NCBI GenBank assembly: GCA_032906705.1
Contig: JAJTZC010000005.1
Location: forward strand, 1 to 64,000
Direction of reading: 5' to 3'
DNA length: 64,000 nt
Source: DASPPF01 sp032906705
GTDB lineage: Archaea; Thermoproteota; Nitrososphaeria; Nitrososphaerales; Gagatemarchaeaceae
Shown here: positions 1 to 8,734 of the stretch, one piece after another
Layout: every line of letters begins with the position of its first letter
How positions within the stretch are numbered: the stretch's first letter is position 1
The notes under the pieces: model-generated
What the model saw: the letters and a program-made list of their open reading frames with translations, nothing else
Told to the model about the DNA's origin: nothing
Database searches by the model: none
Position numbers and translations under genes: made by a program

Positions 1-109
1 TGCATACGGCGAAAACTGGGAGAGGCTCGTCGCGCTAAAGAACAGGTACGACCCGACAAACTTGTTTCGCTTCAACCAGAACATCAAGCCTACCGTCAAG
101 TCACATTGA
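1..109 (+). CDS. FAD-linked oxidase (berberine-bridge type), C-terminal end only
   Basis: Codons run in frame from base 2 to a TGA at 107-109, with the 5' part beyond the window edge. The 35 visible residues contain RYDPTNLFRFNQNIKP, the characteristic C-terminal BBE segment that follows the FAD_binding_4 domain in berberine-bridge-type flavin oxidases. Enzymes of this family oxidise sugars, alcohols or alkaloids with a covalently held FAD. The substrate cannot be told from this fragment. The next 500 bases hold no clear gene. Confidence 0.8.
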   Translation, partial: AYGENWERLVALKNRYDPTNLFRFNQNIKPTVKSH

Positions 110-626
110 ACACTGCCGTGAAATTTCACCGATGCGCCAAGCGACCGATGCCTGAACTGATGAACAACATGGCTCAAACCTTGTCTTAACAAAGATTCGA
201 ACGGCCATTCATTAGAACTTCCTCAAGCGACGCCGAGGCTGAACTGATCAGTGCGCTTTCACCGTGGGACTCGAATTGAACCCCTGACGAATTCCCAAGC
301 TCTGAGAAATAATGCCAGAAAGAAAACGGTACACCCCCTGCCTGTGATTCTGATGCGGAAGCCACGGCACCATCTTGATAGACCGATTCGTATCTTCTTG
401 GATTCAATCTCCCGCGAGTAAGTTCTGATTCGCGATAATAATCGCCCAAATTGAGCGAAGATGGGCCGGAAAGGGACCCGTCAAGTAGCCTTGACTGAAT
501 TTCAGGCTCAAACCCATGGCCTGCCGAGGTCTCGGGCTCCCATAGATTCGAACCCCTAGCCTCAGAGAAGGATACATAGACAACCTTCGAGAGAGGCGGC
601 TGAGGCGGTTCGCATCTCGGCTTCCG
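110..626. other. Apparently non-coding stretch
   Basis: No reading frame here has a plausible start, a recognisable motif or protein-like composition. The open frames on the minus strand (186-449 and 404-715) are rich in Arg/Ser and look like chance. It lies between the FAD oxidase tail and a fragment of a winged-helix gene, so it may be decayed coding sequence. Confidence 0.4.
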
Positions 627-872
627 TCACGGCCTTGCCTAGGAGAGCTTCTCAAGAAGGGTCTGATTGTGGAGCTTCCGAAGCGGGCGGGCGAGAATAC
701 TCGCAGGTACATCATCTCGAATAAGGGGCGCGAGGAGCTCGCGATGCTCTCCAGGTATGTTGAGAAGGAGGTCGGTAGGCAGCTGGGCCTGTTATCGCTC
801 TACTCATTCCTAGCCGAAAAGAATTCTCTCAAATTGAAGATACGATCTCTCTCCTCCGAGTTGAACATTTGA
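627..872 (+). pseudogene. Fragment of a winged-helix DNA-binding protein
   Basis: The frame reads SRPCLGELLKKGLIVELP, then a wing-like ENTRRYIISNKGREEL and a helical tail. This is the usual second half of an archaeal winged-helix regulator (recognition helix, wing, C-terminal helix). The frame is open only from about 546, there is no good start codon, and the first helices of the domain are missing. A GTG at 669 would give a 67-residue remnant. It is best read as a 5'-truncated gene, but a small functional protein cannot be excluded. Confidence 0.35.
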
Positions 873-879
873 GTCTGGT

Positions 880-1950
880 TCAGAAGATTCTCTTTCCCGT
901 CTCCTTTTCGAAAAGGTACGCAGACTTCTTATTAATAGTGCAGAAGACTTCTTTGTTGAGTCTCGCGTCGTAATGAGGGTCAACCTGCGCGAGGAGTCGT
1001 AGGCCCTCCAAGTCAAGCGTAACGTATTGTACTGAGCCGAGGGGCTCGGCGATGTAGATTCTCGCCTGCACAGCCCCTGTGGTAGACGTATCGGAGACTC
1101 CAACGTCCTCCGGCCTGACTCCTAGGACTACTTGCTTCGAATCAGCCTTGATTCCGTCGATTGGCACGATTAGCCTTCCCGCGGTAAAGTACAATCTCTG
1201 TCCTTCCGGAGCAAGTTTGCCCTCGATGAAGTTCATCGGAGGCGAACCGACAAACCCTGCCACGAACTGGTCACTCGGCGCTTCGTAGACCCTCTCCGGA
1301 GTGTCCATTTGGACAATCTGTCCCTTGTTCAATACAGCGATCCTGTCCGCCATAGTCATCCCCTCGGCTTGGTCATGCGTCACGTAGAGTGTGGTCACCT
1401 TGAGCTCTTTCTGCAGCCGTTTTAGGAAGCCTCTGGCCAGGACCCTCAGCTTGGCGTCGAGATTGGAGAGAGGCTCATCGAAAAGGAAGACCTTCGGATT
1501 TCTCACCACCGCTCTTGCGACGGCGACCCTCTGCTGCTCGCCACCGCTGACCTTCCCAGGCTTCTTCTCAAGAATCTTCGTGATCTGAAGTAGTTCGGCC
1601 GTCTCACGCACCCGCATGTCAATCTCCGACTCGGGTATTCCTCTGGCCCTGAGGGGCAGTGCGATGTTATCGTAGATCTTCATATGCGGGTAGAGGGCGT
1701 AGTTCTGGAATACCATCGCAATGTCTCTGTCACGGGGTGACTCCGCGTTGACCAACCTGTCATCGATGTAGATCGAACCCGAGGTTGGTTGGTCCAGTCC
1801 AGCAACCATCCGGAGAATGGTGGTCTTCCCCGAGCCGGACGGGCCAAGAAGCACCACAAATTCACCGTCCTCCACCTGGAAGGTGACGTCGTCCACAGCC
1901 TTGTAGGTCCCGAATTCTTTTGTAACGTTGGTGACCTTTAGCTCCGCCAA
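880..1950 (-). CDS. Sugar ABC transporter ATP-binding protein (MalK/MsmK/UgpC type)
   Basis: The 356-residue ATPase would energise the importer encoded divergently downstream. Walker A is GPSGSGKTT (residues 36-44), the signature is VSGGEQQRVAVARA, Walker B is VFLFDEPLSNLD, and the switch histidine lies in TLYVTHDQ. About 110 C-terminal residues form the extra TOBE/OB regulatory domain typical of carbohydrate (CUT1) importers. The start is a TTG giving MAELKVTNV; no upstream ATG fits better. It points away from the binding protein, so the two transcription units share a short control region at 1951-2064. The substrate is probably an oligosaccharide or glycerol-phosphate-like compound and cannot be fixed from sequence. 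Confidence 0.9.
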   Translation of the reverse strand: MAELKVTNVTKEFGTYKAVDDVTFQVEDGEFVVLLGPSGSGKTTILRMVAGLDQPTSGSIYIDDRLVNAESPRDRDIAMVFQNYALYPHMKIYDNIALPLRARGIPESEIDMRVRETAELLQITKILEKKPGKVSGGEQQRVAVARAVVRNPKVFLFDEPLSNLDAKLRVLARGFLKRLQKELKVTTLYVTHDQAEGMTMADRIAVLNKGQIVQMDTPERVYEAPSDQFVAGFVGSPPMNFIEGKLAPEGQRLYFTAGRLIVPIDGIKADSKQVVLGVRPEDVGVSDTSTTGAVQARIYIAEPLGSVQYVTLDLEGLRLLAQVDPHYDARLNKEVFCTINKKSAYLFEKETGKRIF

Positions 1951-2064
1951 GAGTCCGACAGTCAGCTTTTGCTGCCTTTCTCTTTAACCATGCTGGGAGA
2001 CCTCGATTCTTGCGGCCTCGATACGTTTATAGTAAGTTCGGATTACACCACATTCGAAAAGGGC

Positions 2065-3591
2065 TTGAAAACCCGCCGCAACGCAGTAAGTACGGCAGCC
2101 GTTGCTGGCATCATCGTTCTGGTTATCGCCGTCGCCGCCCTCGCTTACATACTCCTTCCGACAGCGCCCGCACCCGCTTCGACAACCACAGCATCATCGA
2201 CGACAACCACGACATCATCAACGACAACAACCAAATCATCGACGACAACGCAGACCACAGCGGCCCCCTCCAACACCCTGACCGTCGTATCGATATCCGG
2301 CTTCACCCAGCCAGGGATCAAGGGAATCGCCCAGGACTACATGAGTTCACACTCGGGAGTCACGATAAACGTCGTTGACTTCCCATTCGGCTCGGTGAAG
2401 GGACAGCAGCTCACTTGTCTCAAGGGTACCAACTGCCCCTACGACATACTGAACTGGACTCCGAGCATGCTTGGGGACCTGGCACCCTACATGGTAAACA
2501 TAACCTCGCTAGTCAAGCAGTCGGGATTTGACCTGAAGAAGATGGTCCCTTCATCGCAGAACTTCAACGGTTACAACTCCTTCTTCAACTCCACCGCGAA
2601 GAAGGTGCAGACTGACTTGGTTGGCCTCGCTGTGGCGACCGACGTCGAGCTCGTCTACTACAGGACTGACCTATTCCAGAAGTACAACATCCCAGCCCCA
2701 ACTCCCAACTGGACGTGGGACGACTTCAACAACGCAGCCAAGATACTCTGCCAGGGCTCGAGCGACGTAACAGCCCAGTCGACCAACTGTCCGCACGGTT
2801 ATCCGACTGTCATAGACCTGGACACATCACACGACCTCTGGAACACCTACATTAACTACATGGCCTACTTTTACAACTTGGATATCGGCATCAAGAACAC
2901 GACAAAGTATCCTCACTACGGTCCACAAGTACCTGGTTACGGGAACCTTTTCGCAAGAGACGTTACACCCTCCTTCGATCCCGCGATAGGGACAGCAGGT
3001 CTCCAAGCGGCCCAGACTCTCCAGCAATCCCTAAGGTACTCCTCGGATGACCCCTTCGGAATGACGTTCGGCAAGCTGGCGAGCTACTTCGGGACGGGAC
3101 AGTATGGCTTGGAGATAGGCTGGACGACCTTCTACAAGAGTTGGGCCGACCCTGCAAAGTCTCAGATCGCTGGTAAGTTTGCGATCGCTCCCCTCCCCGG
3201 TAACACTGGCCAGCCCGGTGGCTCGGGAATGGGAATCAGCAAGCAGACAAACAACCCGAAGCTTGCCTGGGATTTCTTGCAGTTCGTCGCTTCCGATTCG
3301 GAGCAACCCAAGATGTTCACCCTGAGTAGCCTCTTCCCAGGCACCGCCCCAGGGTTCAACAACCTCATCGCCTCCGACCCGACTCTGAGCTGGGTCCAAG
3401 GCGTCTCGAGCGCGGCTCAGAAGGCTGACGCGAACCCTTCCACAATAGCGAACACATGGTTGCTCATCCCAACCTTCAACAATAGTCTACAGCCATATCT
3501 CTTGAACGGATCCTCTCAGGAACTCTCGAATGCACTCAGCTCGGCTGCCAAATCGTGGGTCCAGCTCCTCAGCACCGCTGCCACGAGGTAG
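2065..3591 (+). CDS. Extracellular sugar-binding protein of ABC importer
   Basis: A family 1 solute-binding protein of about 508 residues. From the chosen TTG it begins LKTRRNAVS, followed by one hydrophobic anchor of about 22 residues ending AYILLP, then a Ser/Thr-rich linker of about 30 residues. Such a tether is typical of archaeal binding proteins and is likely glycosylated. The body has SBP-like features (EIGWTTFYKSWADP, FAIAPLPGNTG, GGSGMGISKQTNNPKLAWDFL). A TATA-like TTTATA at 2026-2031 lies about 38 bp upstream of the TTG. The longer in-frame ATG at 1969 would begin upstream of that promoter and is rejected. The fused permease follows after 36 bases. Confidence 0.88.
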   Translation: MKTRRNAVSTAAVAGIIVLVIAVAALAYILLPTAPAPASTTTASSTTTTTSSTTTTKSSTTTQTTAAPSNTLTVVSISGFTQPGIKGIAQDYMSSHSGVTINVVDFPFGSVKGQQLTCLKGTNCPYDILNWTPSMLGDLAPYMVNITSLVKQSGFDLKKMVPSSQNFNGYNSFFNSTAKKVQTDLVGLAVATDVELVYYRTDLFQKYNIPAPTPNWTWDDFNNAAKILCQGSSDVTAQSTNCPHGYPTVIDLDTSHDLWNTYINYMAYFYNLDIGIKNTTKYPHYGPQVPGYGNLFARDVTPSFDPAIGTAGLQAAQTLQQSLRYSSDDPFGMTFGKLASYFGTGQYGLEIGWTTFYKSWADPAKSQIAGKFAIAPLPGNTGQPGGSGMGISKQTNNPKLAWDFLQFVASDSEQPKMFTLSSLFPGTAPGFNNLIASDPTLSWVQGVSSAAQKADANPSTIANTWLLIPTFNNSLQPYLLNGSSQELSNALSSAAKSWVQLLSTAATR

Positions 3592-3627
3592 TCTGGATCC
3601 ACTCCTGACTTTTTCAGGTAGTGGCAG

Positions 3628-5547
3628 TTGAAGCGTGGTGGCTCCTTCGCCGAAAGAAACCTGAAGTGGGTATTCGCTCTTCCCGCCCTGGTCTACTTCG
3701 CCCTCTTCGTTGCATATCCTCTCTTCAACTTGGCGTACGTGAGCCTCTCCGTCGACGTGAAAGGGCAGTACGTCCTGAGCGGTCTAGATCAGTATGCGAA
3801 CATGGTCGGGCTGGGCAGCGACCCCGTGCTCTATCAGTACTTCAGGGCCGCGGTCTTCAACACGGTCGTCTTCGCCGGAGCCTCCGTTCTGCTCGAATTC
3901 CTCTTGGGGCTGAGCGTGGCCCTGCTAATCGACAGCGGGCTGAGGGGCATGAAGCATCTCGCAAGTGTCCTTCTCGTTCCAGTGATGATACCAGGAGTAG
4001 TTGCGGGTACGATCTGGAGCCTGATCTACGACTCCAACTATGGGCCCTTGAATCAGTTACTGAGGTATCTCGGCCTCCCAATCGTCTATTGGACAACGAA
4101 TTTTCCCTTGCCGTCGGTCATAATCGCGAACGTCTGGGAGGAGACGCCAATCGTCACCCTGATACTTCTTGCGGGGTTGAGGAGCATCCCGCAGCAAGTT
4201 CACGAGGCCGCACAGATTGATGGTCTGTCCAAGCTTCAGACACTTAGAAGAATCACCCTGCCTCTCACGAAGCCCTCGGTAACCGTCGCTGTCCTCCTGG
4301 CAATGATGTACGCCGTCAGGTTTTTCGATATTATCTACATCATCGCGGGTGGCAAGTTCGACTTCAACTTCCCGAGCACGATGGTTCTAGCCTACCTGGA
4401 CTACAGCCTAGCTTTCGCCTACACCGCAGGTGCCTCCTACACGAACTTCGGGGCGGCTATTTCTGTTGTGATGATCTTTCTCGCGATGGTCCCCACTTAC
4501 TTCTTCGTCAGGGCGATCAACCTCAGCGAGGTCCTCGGGCTGGCCAAGACGCGCAAGCCTGGGTTCATTTCTCGACTTGCCGTGAGAGGAAAGAAAAGGG
4601 AGGGAGTCATCGCCGTGCCAGGACGCTCGGGAGAAAGAGCCTCCGCTGTCGGCGCTGCAAGGAGATGGAAGTTTTGGGCGCCACCGAAGCTCGCTGGACG
4701 TCTCCTCTTGTACCTTGGAGGAGCCCTTCTTGTTCTGTTCTTTTTCTTTCCTGCTTATTGGATGATAGTTACGGCGCTTACTCCTGAGAAGTTCATCCTT
4801 ACGAACCTTTCCAGATTCGTTCCCTCTGTGGTCTCCCTGCAGAACTTCGCGGACGCGATCTCCACGTATGGAGCGACGTCTTATCTCTTCACAAGCTTGG
4901 GTGTGGCTCTTCTCGCCACTGGTATCACCATTGTCGTCGCCCCGCTCTGCGCCTACTCGATCGCCAGGTTCAAATTCGGTGGGACTAGGCTGCTTGGATT
5001 CGTCATAGCCCTCAATGCCTTTCCTTCAGTCGTGTACATGATCCCCTACTACCTCTTGGTCACCCGTGTGCTTAACCTCACGGATTCGTGGGACGCACTC
5101 GTTATGACGTACCTGGTCTTCACACTTCCGATCGCGATTTGGATTCTTGTGGGATACTTCAACGACATACCAAAGGAGCTGGACGAGGCGGCGAGGATCG
5201 ACGGTCTCTCTCAATTCGCGATCTTCAGGCGGATAATTCTTCCTCTAGTCAGGCCCGGGTTGGCGGCCGCGGCATTCCTCTCCCTCGTTAACTGCTGGAA
5301 CGAGTTCCTTCTCGCCCTAGTCCTGACCCTAGGTCCCTACAAGTGGCAGGCCTTCCCCTACGCTCCGTCGGCTGTTGGCGGGCAGACGGCGACAGTCCTT
5401 GTGAGCAAGTTCATCGCGCCGACCGCGTCGCAATTCGGGGCGATGGCGGCAGCGGGAGTTCTAGTCACTATTCCGATATTTATCTTGACCATTCTGCTCC
5501 AGAGGTATCTGGTAAAAGGCCTGACCTTGGGCGCGGTCAGGGGTTAG
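3628..5547 (+). CDS. ABC sugar permease, two subunits (MalF-like and MalG-like) fused
   Basis: One 639-residue frame contains two complete binding-protein-dependent permease domains. The first (about residues 1-310) carries the EAA coupling motif EAAQIDGLSKLQTLRRITLP. The second (about 365-639) carries DEAARIDGLSQFAIFRRIIL. A basic, low-complexity linker of about 50 residues joins them. Each half has about six membrane segments. Importers of this class normally encode the two permeases as separate genes, so this is a true fusion or a lost stop codon; no frameshift or stop is visible at the junction. The TTG start gives MKRGGSFAERN. It forms one unit with the binding protein and works with the divergent ATPase. 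Confidence 0.9.
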   Translation: MKRGGSFAERNLKWVFALPALVYFALFVAYPLFNLAYVSLSVDVKGQYVLSGLDQYANMVGLGSDPVLYQYFRAAVFNTVVFAGASVLLEFLLGLSVALLIDSGLRGMKHLASVLLVPVMIPGVVAGTIWSLIYDSNYGPLNQLLRYLGLPIVYWTTNFPLPSVIIANVWEETPIVTLILLAGLRSIPQQVHEAAQIDGLSKLQTLRRITLPLTKPSVTVAVLLAMMYAVRFFDIIYIIAGGKFDFNFPSTMVLAYLDYSLAFAYTAGASYTNFGAAISVVMIFLAMVPTYFFVRAINLSEVLGLAKTRKPGFISRLAVRGKKREGVIAVPGRSGERASAVGAARRWKFWAPPKLAGRLLLYLGGALLVLFFFFPAYWMIVTALTPEKFILTNLSRFVPSVVSLQNFADAISTYGATSYLFTSLGVALLATGITIVVAPLCAYSIARFKFGGTRLLGFVIALNAFPSVVYMIPYYLLVTRVLNLTDSWDALVMTYLVFTLPIAIWILVGYFNDIPKELDEAARIDGLSQFAIFRRIILPLVRPGLAAAAFLSLVNCWNEFLLALVLTLGPYKWQAFPYAPSAVGGQTATVLVSKFIAPTASQFGAMAAAGVLVTIPIFILTILLQRYLVKGLTLGAVRG

Positions 5548-5911
5548 CCTTCCTTCTTACCCGTGCTACTATTGTTGCAGCCCCCTCTTCCGGATTAACC
5601 TTCTGCGTGTTCACTACGATCGCCCCGTCGGGTTCCTCGACGATCGAATACAACCTGATGAAGCTGCTCTTCGGGACCACGACTCTTCTCGAGGCGTTCC
5701 TCTCATAGGCGGCCTCCCCGTCACACTTCGTGTATACGATGGTGGGACAATTGATGTGGTGAGAGAGAAACTTGATCACCTCTCTTCGATAGTCTTCCTT
5801 CAGAAATATTCCATCAATGATAACGTCATGCCCCGCCTTGAGCGCCTCTCTCGCTAGAAGCAGACACGTCCGGTAGACGAACCCTGTTTCCTTCTCGCCA
5901 CTTTCGCAATC
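5537..5911 (-). pseudogene. P-loop kinase (AAA_33/Zeta-like), 5'-truncated remnant
   Basis: Reading the minus strand from about 5911 gives TGFVYRTCLLLAREALKAG, HDVIIDGIFLKEDYRREVI and a C-terminal DGEAAYERNASRR. These match the second half of small AAA_33 kinases: the strand with Asp, the substrate helix and the Arg-rich lid. A stop codon lies just upstream, and the Walker A half (about 90 residues) is absent, with no ATG/GTG/TTG at the fragment's upstream end. An in-frame GTG at 5779 would leave only 80 residues and no nucleotide site. The 3' end overlaps the permease by 11 bases. Judged a decayed gene. Confidence 0.55.
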
Positions 5912-5952
5912 TGAGCTTCACAGTGAACTGGAAGGTTGCAGCCCATCAGTTT

Positions 5953-5972
5953 ATATGATACTAAAATCATAT
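5953..5972. promoter_or_regulatory. Perfect inverted repeat, likely ArsR-family operator over the TATA box
   Basis: ATATGAT-ACTAAA-ATCATAT has perfect 7-bp arms and a 6-bp spacer. It overlaps the TATA-like TTTATATGA at about 5950-5958 and runs into the first ATG of the regulator gene. A dimeric ArsR-type repressor bound here would block TBP and so control its own gene and merA. The palindrome is directly visible; the binding is inferred. Confidence 0.7.
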
Positions 5973-6303
5973 GATGTTTGTGTCAATCCTGACCGTAAAG
6001 CCTCATGCGTTACTCTTTCAGGCGCTTGCGAATCCAGCGAGGATGTCAATCCTACTTCAGTTGCGTGAGAAGGGAAGCATGAACGTCTCGGAGATATGCG
6101 ACGAATTGGGACTCGAACAAACGCATGTATCTCACAATATGAGGTGTCTCAGTTTCTGCGGTCTCGTCACAGTAGCGCGGGAGGGCAAGTCCCGCGTTTA
6201 TTCTATCAACAACGACACGATGATCCCGCTGTTTGAGACTGCGGAGAGACACCTGAAGAAGTACGGTCGCAATCTCCTAACATGCGAAGTATTGGAGAGG
6301 TAG
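5971..6303 (+). CDS. ArsR-family HTH regulator, probable mercury sensor of the mer unit
   Basis: A 110-residue winged-helix protein: LFQALANPARMSILLQL (helices 1-2), VSEICDELGLEQTHVSHNMR (HTH) and a wing VAREGKSRVYSI. Cys residues at about 43, 59, 63 and 105 could bind a soft metal, but the classic ELCVCDL motif of ArsR/CadC is only partly present. In archaea, mer operons are commonly controlled by ArsR-type proteins rather than by bacterial MerR. The start is uncertain: ATG at 5971 or 5974, or a GTG at 5980 that lies about 25 bp below the TATA box and would be leaderless. merA begins 5 bases after the stop, so the two are co-transcribed. Confidence 0.82.
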   Translation: MMFVSILTVKPHALLFQALANPARMSILLQLREKGSMNVSEICDELGLEQTHVSHNMRCLSFCGLVTVAREGKSRVYSINNDTMIPLFETAERHLKKYGRNLLTCEVLER

Positions 6304-6308
6304 TTTTC

Positions 6309-7724
6309 ATGGAGAAATACGAGCTAGCGATTTTGGGACAGGGCTCAGCGGCCTTTGCTGCTGCCATCAAGGCCAACGAGCTTGGAGTAAAGACGGCGAT
6401 AGTCGGTGGAAATGCGACAGAAGGAACAGTGATTGGAGGAACATGCGTTAACGTTGGGTGCATGCCAAGCAAACGTCTGATCACGGTCGGGACAGCGTTC
6501 TACGATGGAATGAATAACTCCTTCGAGGGGATAGAATATGGAGTAGGCAAACTCAACTTTCGAAAAATCGTCCAAGAGAAGGACAAGATGGTATGGAAAT
6601 TCAGGAGAGAGAAGTATGCCGATGTGCTCAAGAATCTCAAGAATGTAACCTACTACCCGGCTCAGGGAAAATTCGTTTCAAGGAACGAGGTAAAGGCAGG
6701 AAATCAGACTCTCCATGCTGAGAAATTCCTCGTCGCTACCGGTGCTCGCGCAAGCATCCCGCCGCTAAAAGGGATCGACAAAATCGATTATTTGACAAAC
6801 GAAGAAGCGCTCAGCCTCAGAGAACTCCCAAGGTCCCTCTGTGTCATCGGTGGACGCGCGCTTGGGCTCGAGTTCGCCCAGATGTACGCCCACTTTGGCA
6901 CGAAGGTAACGGTGCTTCAGCGCAGCGAAAGAATTCTACCTGAGGATGAACCTGAAATCTCGGACGCGCTGACGAGATATCTCCAAGAAATCGGAGTCAA
7001 GATTTACACTGGCGTTACTATCAACCGGGTCTCGAAGAAGGGGAAAGGCAAGTCAATCAATTTCAGCACTAAAGGCACTTCAAGAGGGCTTGTCTGTGAC
7101 CAAATTCTACTCGCCACTGGCAGGAAGCCCAACATCGAGTATCTGGACTTGGATAAGGCCGGTGTAAGAATTGACAGTAAGGGCTTCGTCATGGTCAATG
7201 ATGAGATGCAAACATCCACTCCCAATATCTGGGCAGCTGGTGATGTCATTGGGGAACCGATGCTAGAGACCATAGCTGCAAAAGAAGGAGCTGTAGCTGT
7301 CCACAATGCTTTCAACGGAAACAAGAGGAAGATCAACTTCAATGAAGTTCCGTCTGCGGTCTTCACATATCCGGAAGTTGCAAGGGTCGGCATGACCGAC
7401 GCCGAAGCGAACGGGAAAGGGATAAAATGCGCGTGTGGTGTTCTGCCTCTCGAGCTCGTCCCGAAGGCCCACGTGATCGGTGACACCAGAGGGCTGGTGA
7501 AGCTCGTGGCGAATCGTGAGACAAAGCAGATTGTCGGTGTACACATTCTCGCACCTCATGCTGCAGATTTGATACACGAAGGCGTCTTGGCAGTAAAGAA
7601 CAAACTCACGATTGATGAAATCATCGACACAGTACATGTTTTTCCAACTCTCTCGGAATCGATTAAGCTCGCCGCGCAGTCGTTCTACATGGACGTGGGG
7701 AGGATGAGCTGTTGCGTGGAGTAG
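6309..7724 (+). CDS. merA: Mercuric reductase
   Basis: A 471-residue flavoprotein disulfide reductase that would reduce Hg(II) to Hg(0) with NADPH. It shows an FAD-binding ILGQGSAAFAA near the N-terminus, the redox motif GGTCVNVGCMPSK (Cys 46 and 51), an NAD(P)H-binding GGRALGLEFAQ and, decisively, a C-terminal vicinal pair MSCCVE. That pair separates MerA from lipoamide and glutathione reductases. It lacks the N-terminal heavy-metal domain found in many bacterial MerAs; a truncated domain of that type lies just downstream. The ATG at 6309 is chosen over the frame start at 6282 because GGAGAG precedes it and it begins at the conserved MEKYELAILG. It sits in an operon with the ArsR-like gene. 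Confidence 0.93.
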   Translation: MEKYELAILGQGSAAFAAAIKANELGVKTAIVGGNATEGTVIGGTCVNVGCMPSKRLITVGTAFYDGMNNSFEGIEYGVGKLNFRKIVQEKDKMVWKFRREKYADVLKNLKNVTYYPAQGKFVSRNEVKAGNQTLHAEKFLVATGARASIPPLKGIDKIDYLTNEEALSLRELPRSLCVIGGRALGLEFAQMYAHFGTKVTVLQRSERILPEDEPEISDALTRYLQEIGVKIYTGVTINRVSKKGKGKSINFSTKGTSRGLVCDQILLATGRKPNIEYLDLDKAGVRIDSKGFVMVNDEMQTSTPNIWAAGDVIGEPMLETIAAKEGAVAVHNAFNGNKRKINFNEVPSAVFTYPEVARVGMTDAEANGKGIKCACGVLPLELVPKAHVIGDTRGLVKLVANRETKQIVGVHILAPHAADLIHEGVLAVKNKLTIDEIIDTVHVFPTLSESIKLAAQSFYMDVGRMSCCVE

Positions 7725-7753
7725 AAGAACTAGTGAAAGGTGAATTATTGGGT

Positions 7754-7837
7754 ATGAAGAAAACAGTCGCGTTCAAAATCATGGGAATGACATGTGAAAG
7801 CTGCGCCAGCAGGGTCAGGAGAATTATTGCCATATGA
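7754..7837 (+). pseudogene. Truncated heavy-metal-associated (MerP/CopZ-like) domain
   Basis: The 27-codon frame reads MKKTVAFKI MGMTCESCAS and stops shortly after RVRRIIAI. GMTCxxCAxxVRR is the metal-binding loop of HMA domains, which normally run to about 65-70 residues. Everything after the first helix is missing, and the tRNA-Ile gene begins 22 bases after the stop. It follows merA by 29 bases, so it is probably the stump of a mercury chaperone gene lost by deletion or rearrangement next to the tRNA. Confidence 0.7.
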
Positions 7838-7858
7838 ACGAAGATGAGAGTGAAACTG

Positions 7859-7951
7859 TGGGCCGGAAGGGATTCGAACCCTTGGCCTCCCGATTATCAG
7901 TCGGGTGCTCTAGCCAAGTTGCTCGTGAGTATTACTCTGAGCTACCGGCCC
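7859..7951 (-). tRNA. tRNA-Ile (GAT) with a D-loop intron
   Basis: Acceptor GGGCCGG/CCGGCCC, anticodon arm CCCGA-CTGATAA-TCGGG (anticodon GAT), T-arm AAGGG-TTCGAAT-CCCTT, discriminator A. The D-loop holds an extra 18 bases, close to AGTAATACTCACGAGCAA. Removing them leaves the normal D-arm GCTC-AGCTTGGCTA-GAGC. The intron is therefore in the D-loop and not at 37/38. Its exact ends are ambiguous by a base or two. Confidence 0.93.
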
Positions 7952-8032
7952 ATCTGCGCTCGGTCGAACCGTTTGGGTATAACTCCTTTTCAAGGAAGAG
8001 CATAAGAGTCAAACGATGACGGCTGTCTTCGT

Positions 8033-8124
8033 GGGCCGGTAGTTCAGCGGTACGAATGCCCGCCTTGCACGCGGGAGAACCCTGACGGGTCCCAAGGTCG
8101 GGGGTTCAATTCCCCCCCGGTCCA
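8033..8124 (+). tRNA. tRNA-Ala (TGC) with a variable-region intron
   Basis: Acceptor GGGCCGG/CCGGTCC with the G3-U70 wobble pair that identifies alanine tRNA. Anticodon arm CCCGC-CTTGCAC-GCGGG, T-arm GGGGG-TTCAATT-CCCCC. Between the anticodon stem and AGGTC there are 19 extra bases, AGAACCCTGACGGGTCCCA, which must be spliced to give a standard 73-nt tRNA. It faces tRNA-Ile across about 80 bp. Confidence 0.93.
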
Positions 8125-8256
8125 CCTTAGGCTTCTTTGCGTCGGGCCGCATCGGCGCTGGCTCCCTCCAATCTCCTAACAAGGCTCCAGACGAAGACAG
8201 CCTGTGCAATCGAGAGTCTGTCAGCCCCAATCGATATATTTAGGGTGGTCTTTGCG

Positions 8257-8733
8257 ATGATTGCGATGGCAACGGAGGAGGAACCAAAGGTCTCCGCGCT
8301 GATGGAGCGCAAGGTGATCAGCGTCGACCTTAACTCAAACGCACGAGACTGCGCGAAGGCCATGTCCAAGAAGCTGGTCAGCTGTGCAGTTGTGGTCAGG
8401 GAAGGAGCCGCGGTCGGCATAGTGACGGAGAGGGATCTTGTCACCAAGATCATAGCAGACGCCCTCGACCCGGCGAAGGTCCTGGTGAGGGACATCATGT
8501 CCACCCCTCTCATCACCATCAGCCCGGACGCGACGATGAGCGACGCCGCAGAGCTGATGTCGCAGTACATGATCCGCAGGCTGATCGTGATAGGCACCGA
8601 CGGGAATCTCGCTGGAATAGTTACAGCGGGGGACCTTGCCAAGGAACTGGCAAAGAAGCACGACTTCAAGGAGGTCGCCCTGAACGCACTCGCACGCGTG
8701 AGAGGAGAACCGACAGGCGGTCCGTACCAGTAG
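8257..8733 (+). CDS. CBS-domain pair protein
   Basis: About 158 residues forming two tandem CBS motifs: VSALMERKVISVDLNSNARD to GIVTERDLVTKIIAD, then VRDIMSTPLITISPDATMSD to GIVTAGDLAKELAKKH. Such Bateman modules bind adenine nucleotides and act as energy or ligand sensors. The partner is unknown. The frame is open to 8137, but a TATA-like ATATATTTAG at 8234-8243 places the RNA start at about 8260. ATG 8257 or 8266 (MATEEEPK) is therefore the likely leaderless start. It ends 2 bases from the convergent Hsp20 gene. Confidence 0.85.
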   Translation: MIAMATEEEPKVSALMERKVISVDLNSNARDCAKAMSKKLVSCAVVVREGAAVGIVTERDLVTKIIADALDPAKVLVRDIMSTPLITISPDATMSDAAELMSQYMIRRLIVIGTDGNLAGIVTAGDLAKELAKKHDFKEVALNALARVRGEPTGGPYQ

Positions 8734-8734
8734 G

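Noticed and set aside
404..715. Minus-strand frame of 103 codons between the FAD oxidase and the ABC operon
   Set aside because: Arg/Ser-rich, no motif, overlaps the more convincing winged-helix fragment, no promoter or start context.
2010..2378. Overlapping 122-codon frame inside the binding-protein gene
   Set aside because: A shadow created by the Ser/Thr-repeat linker codons in another frame.
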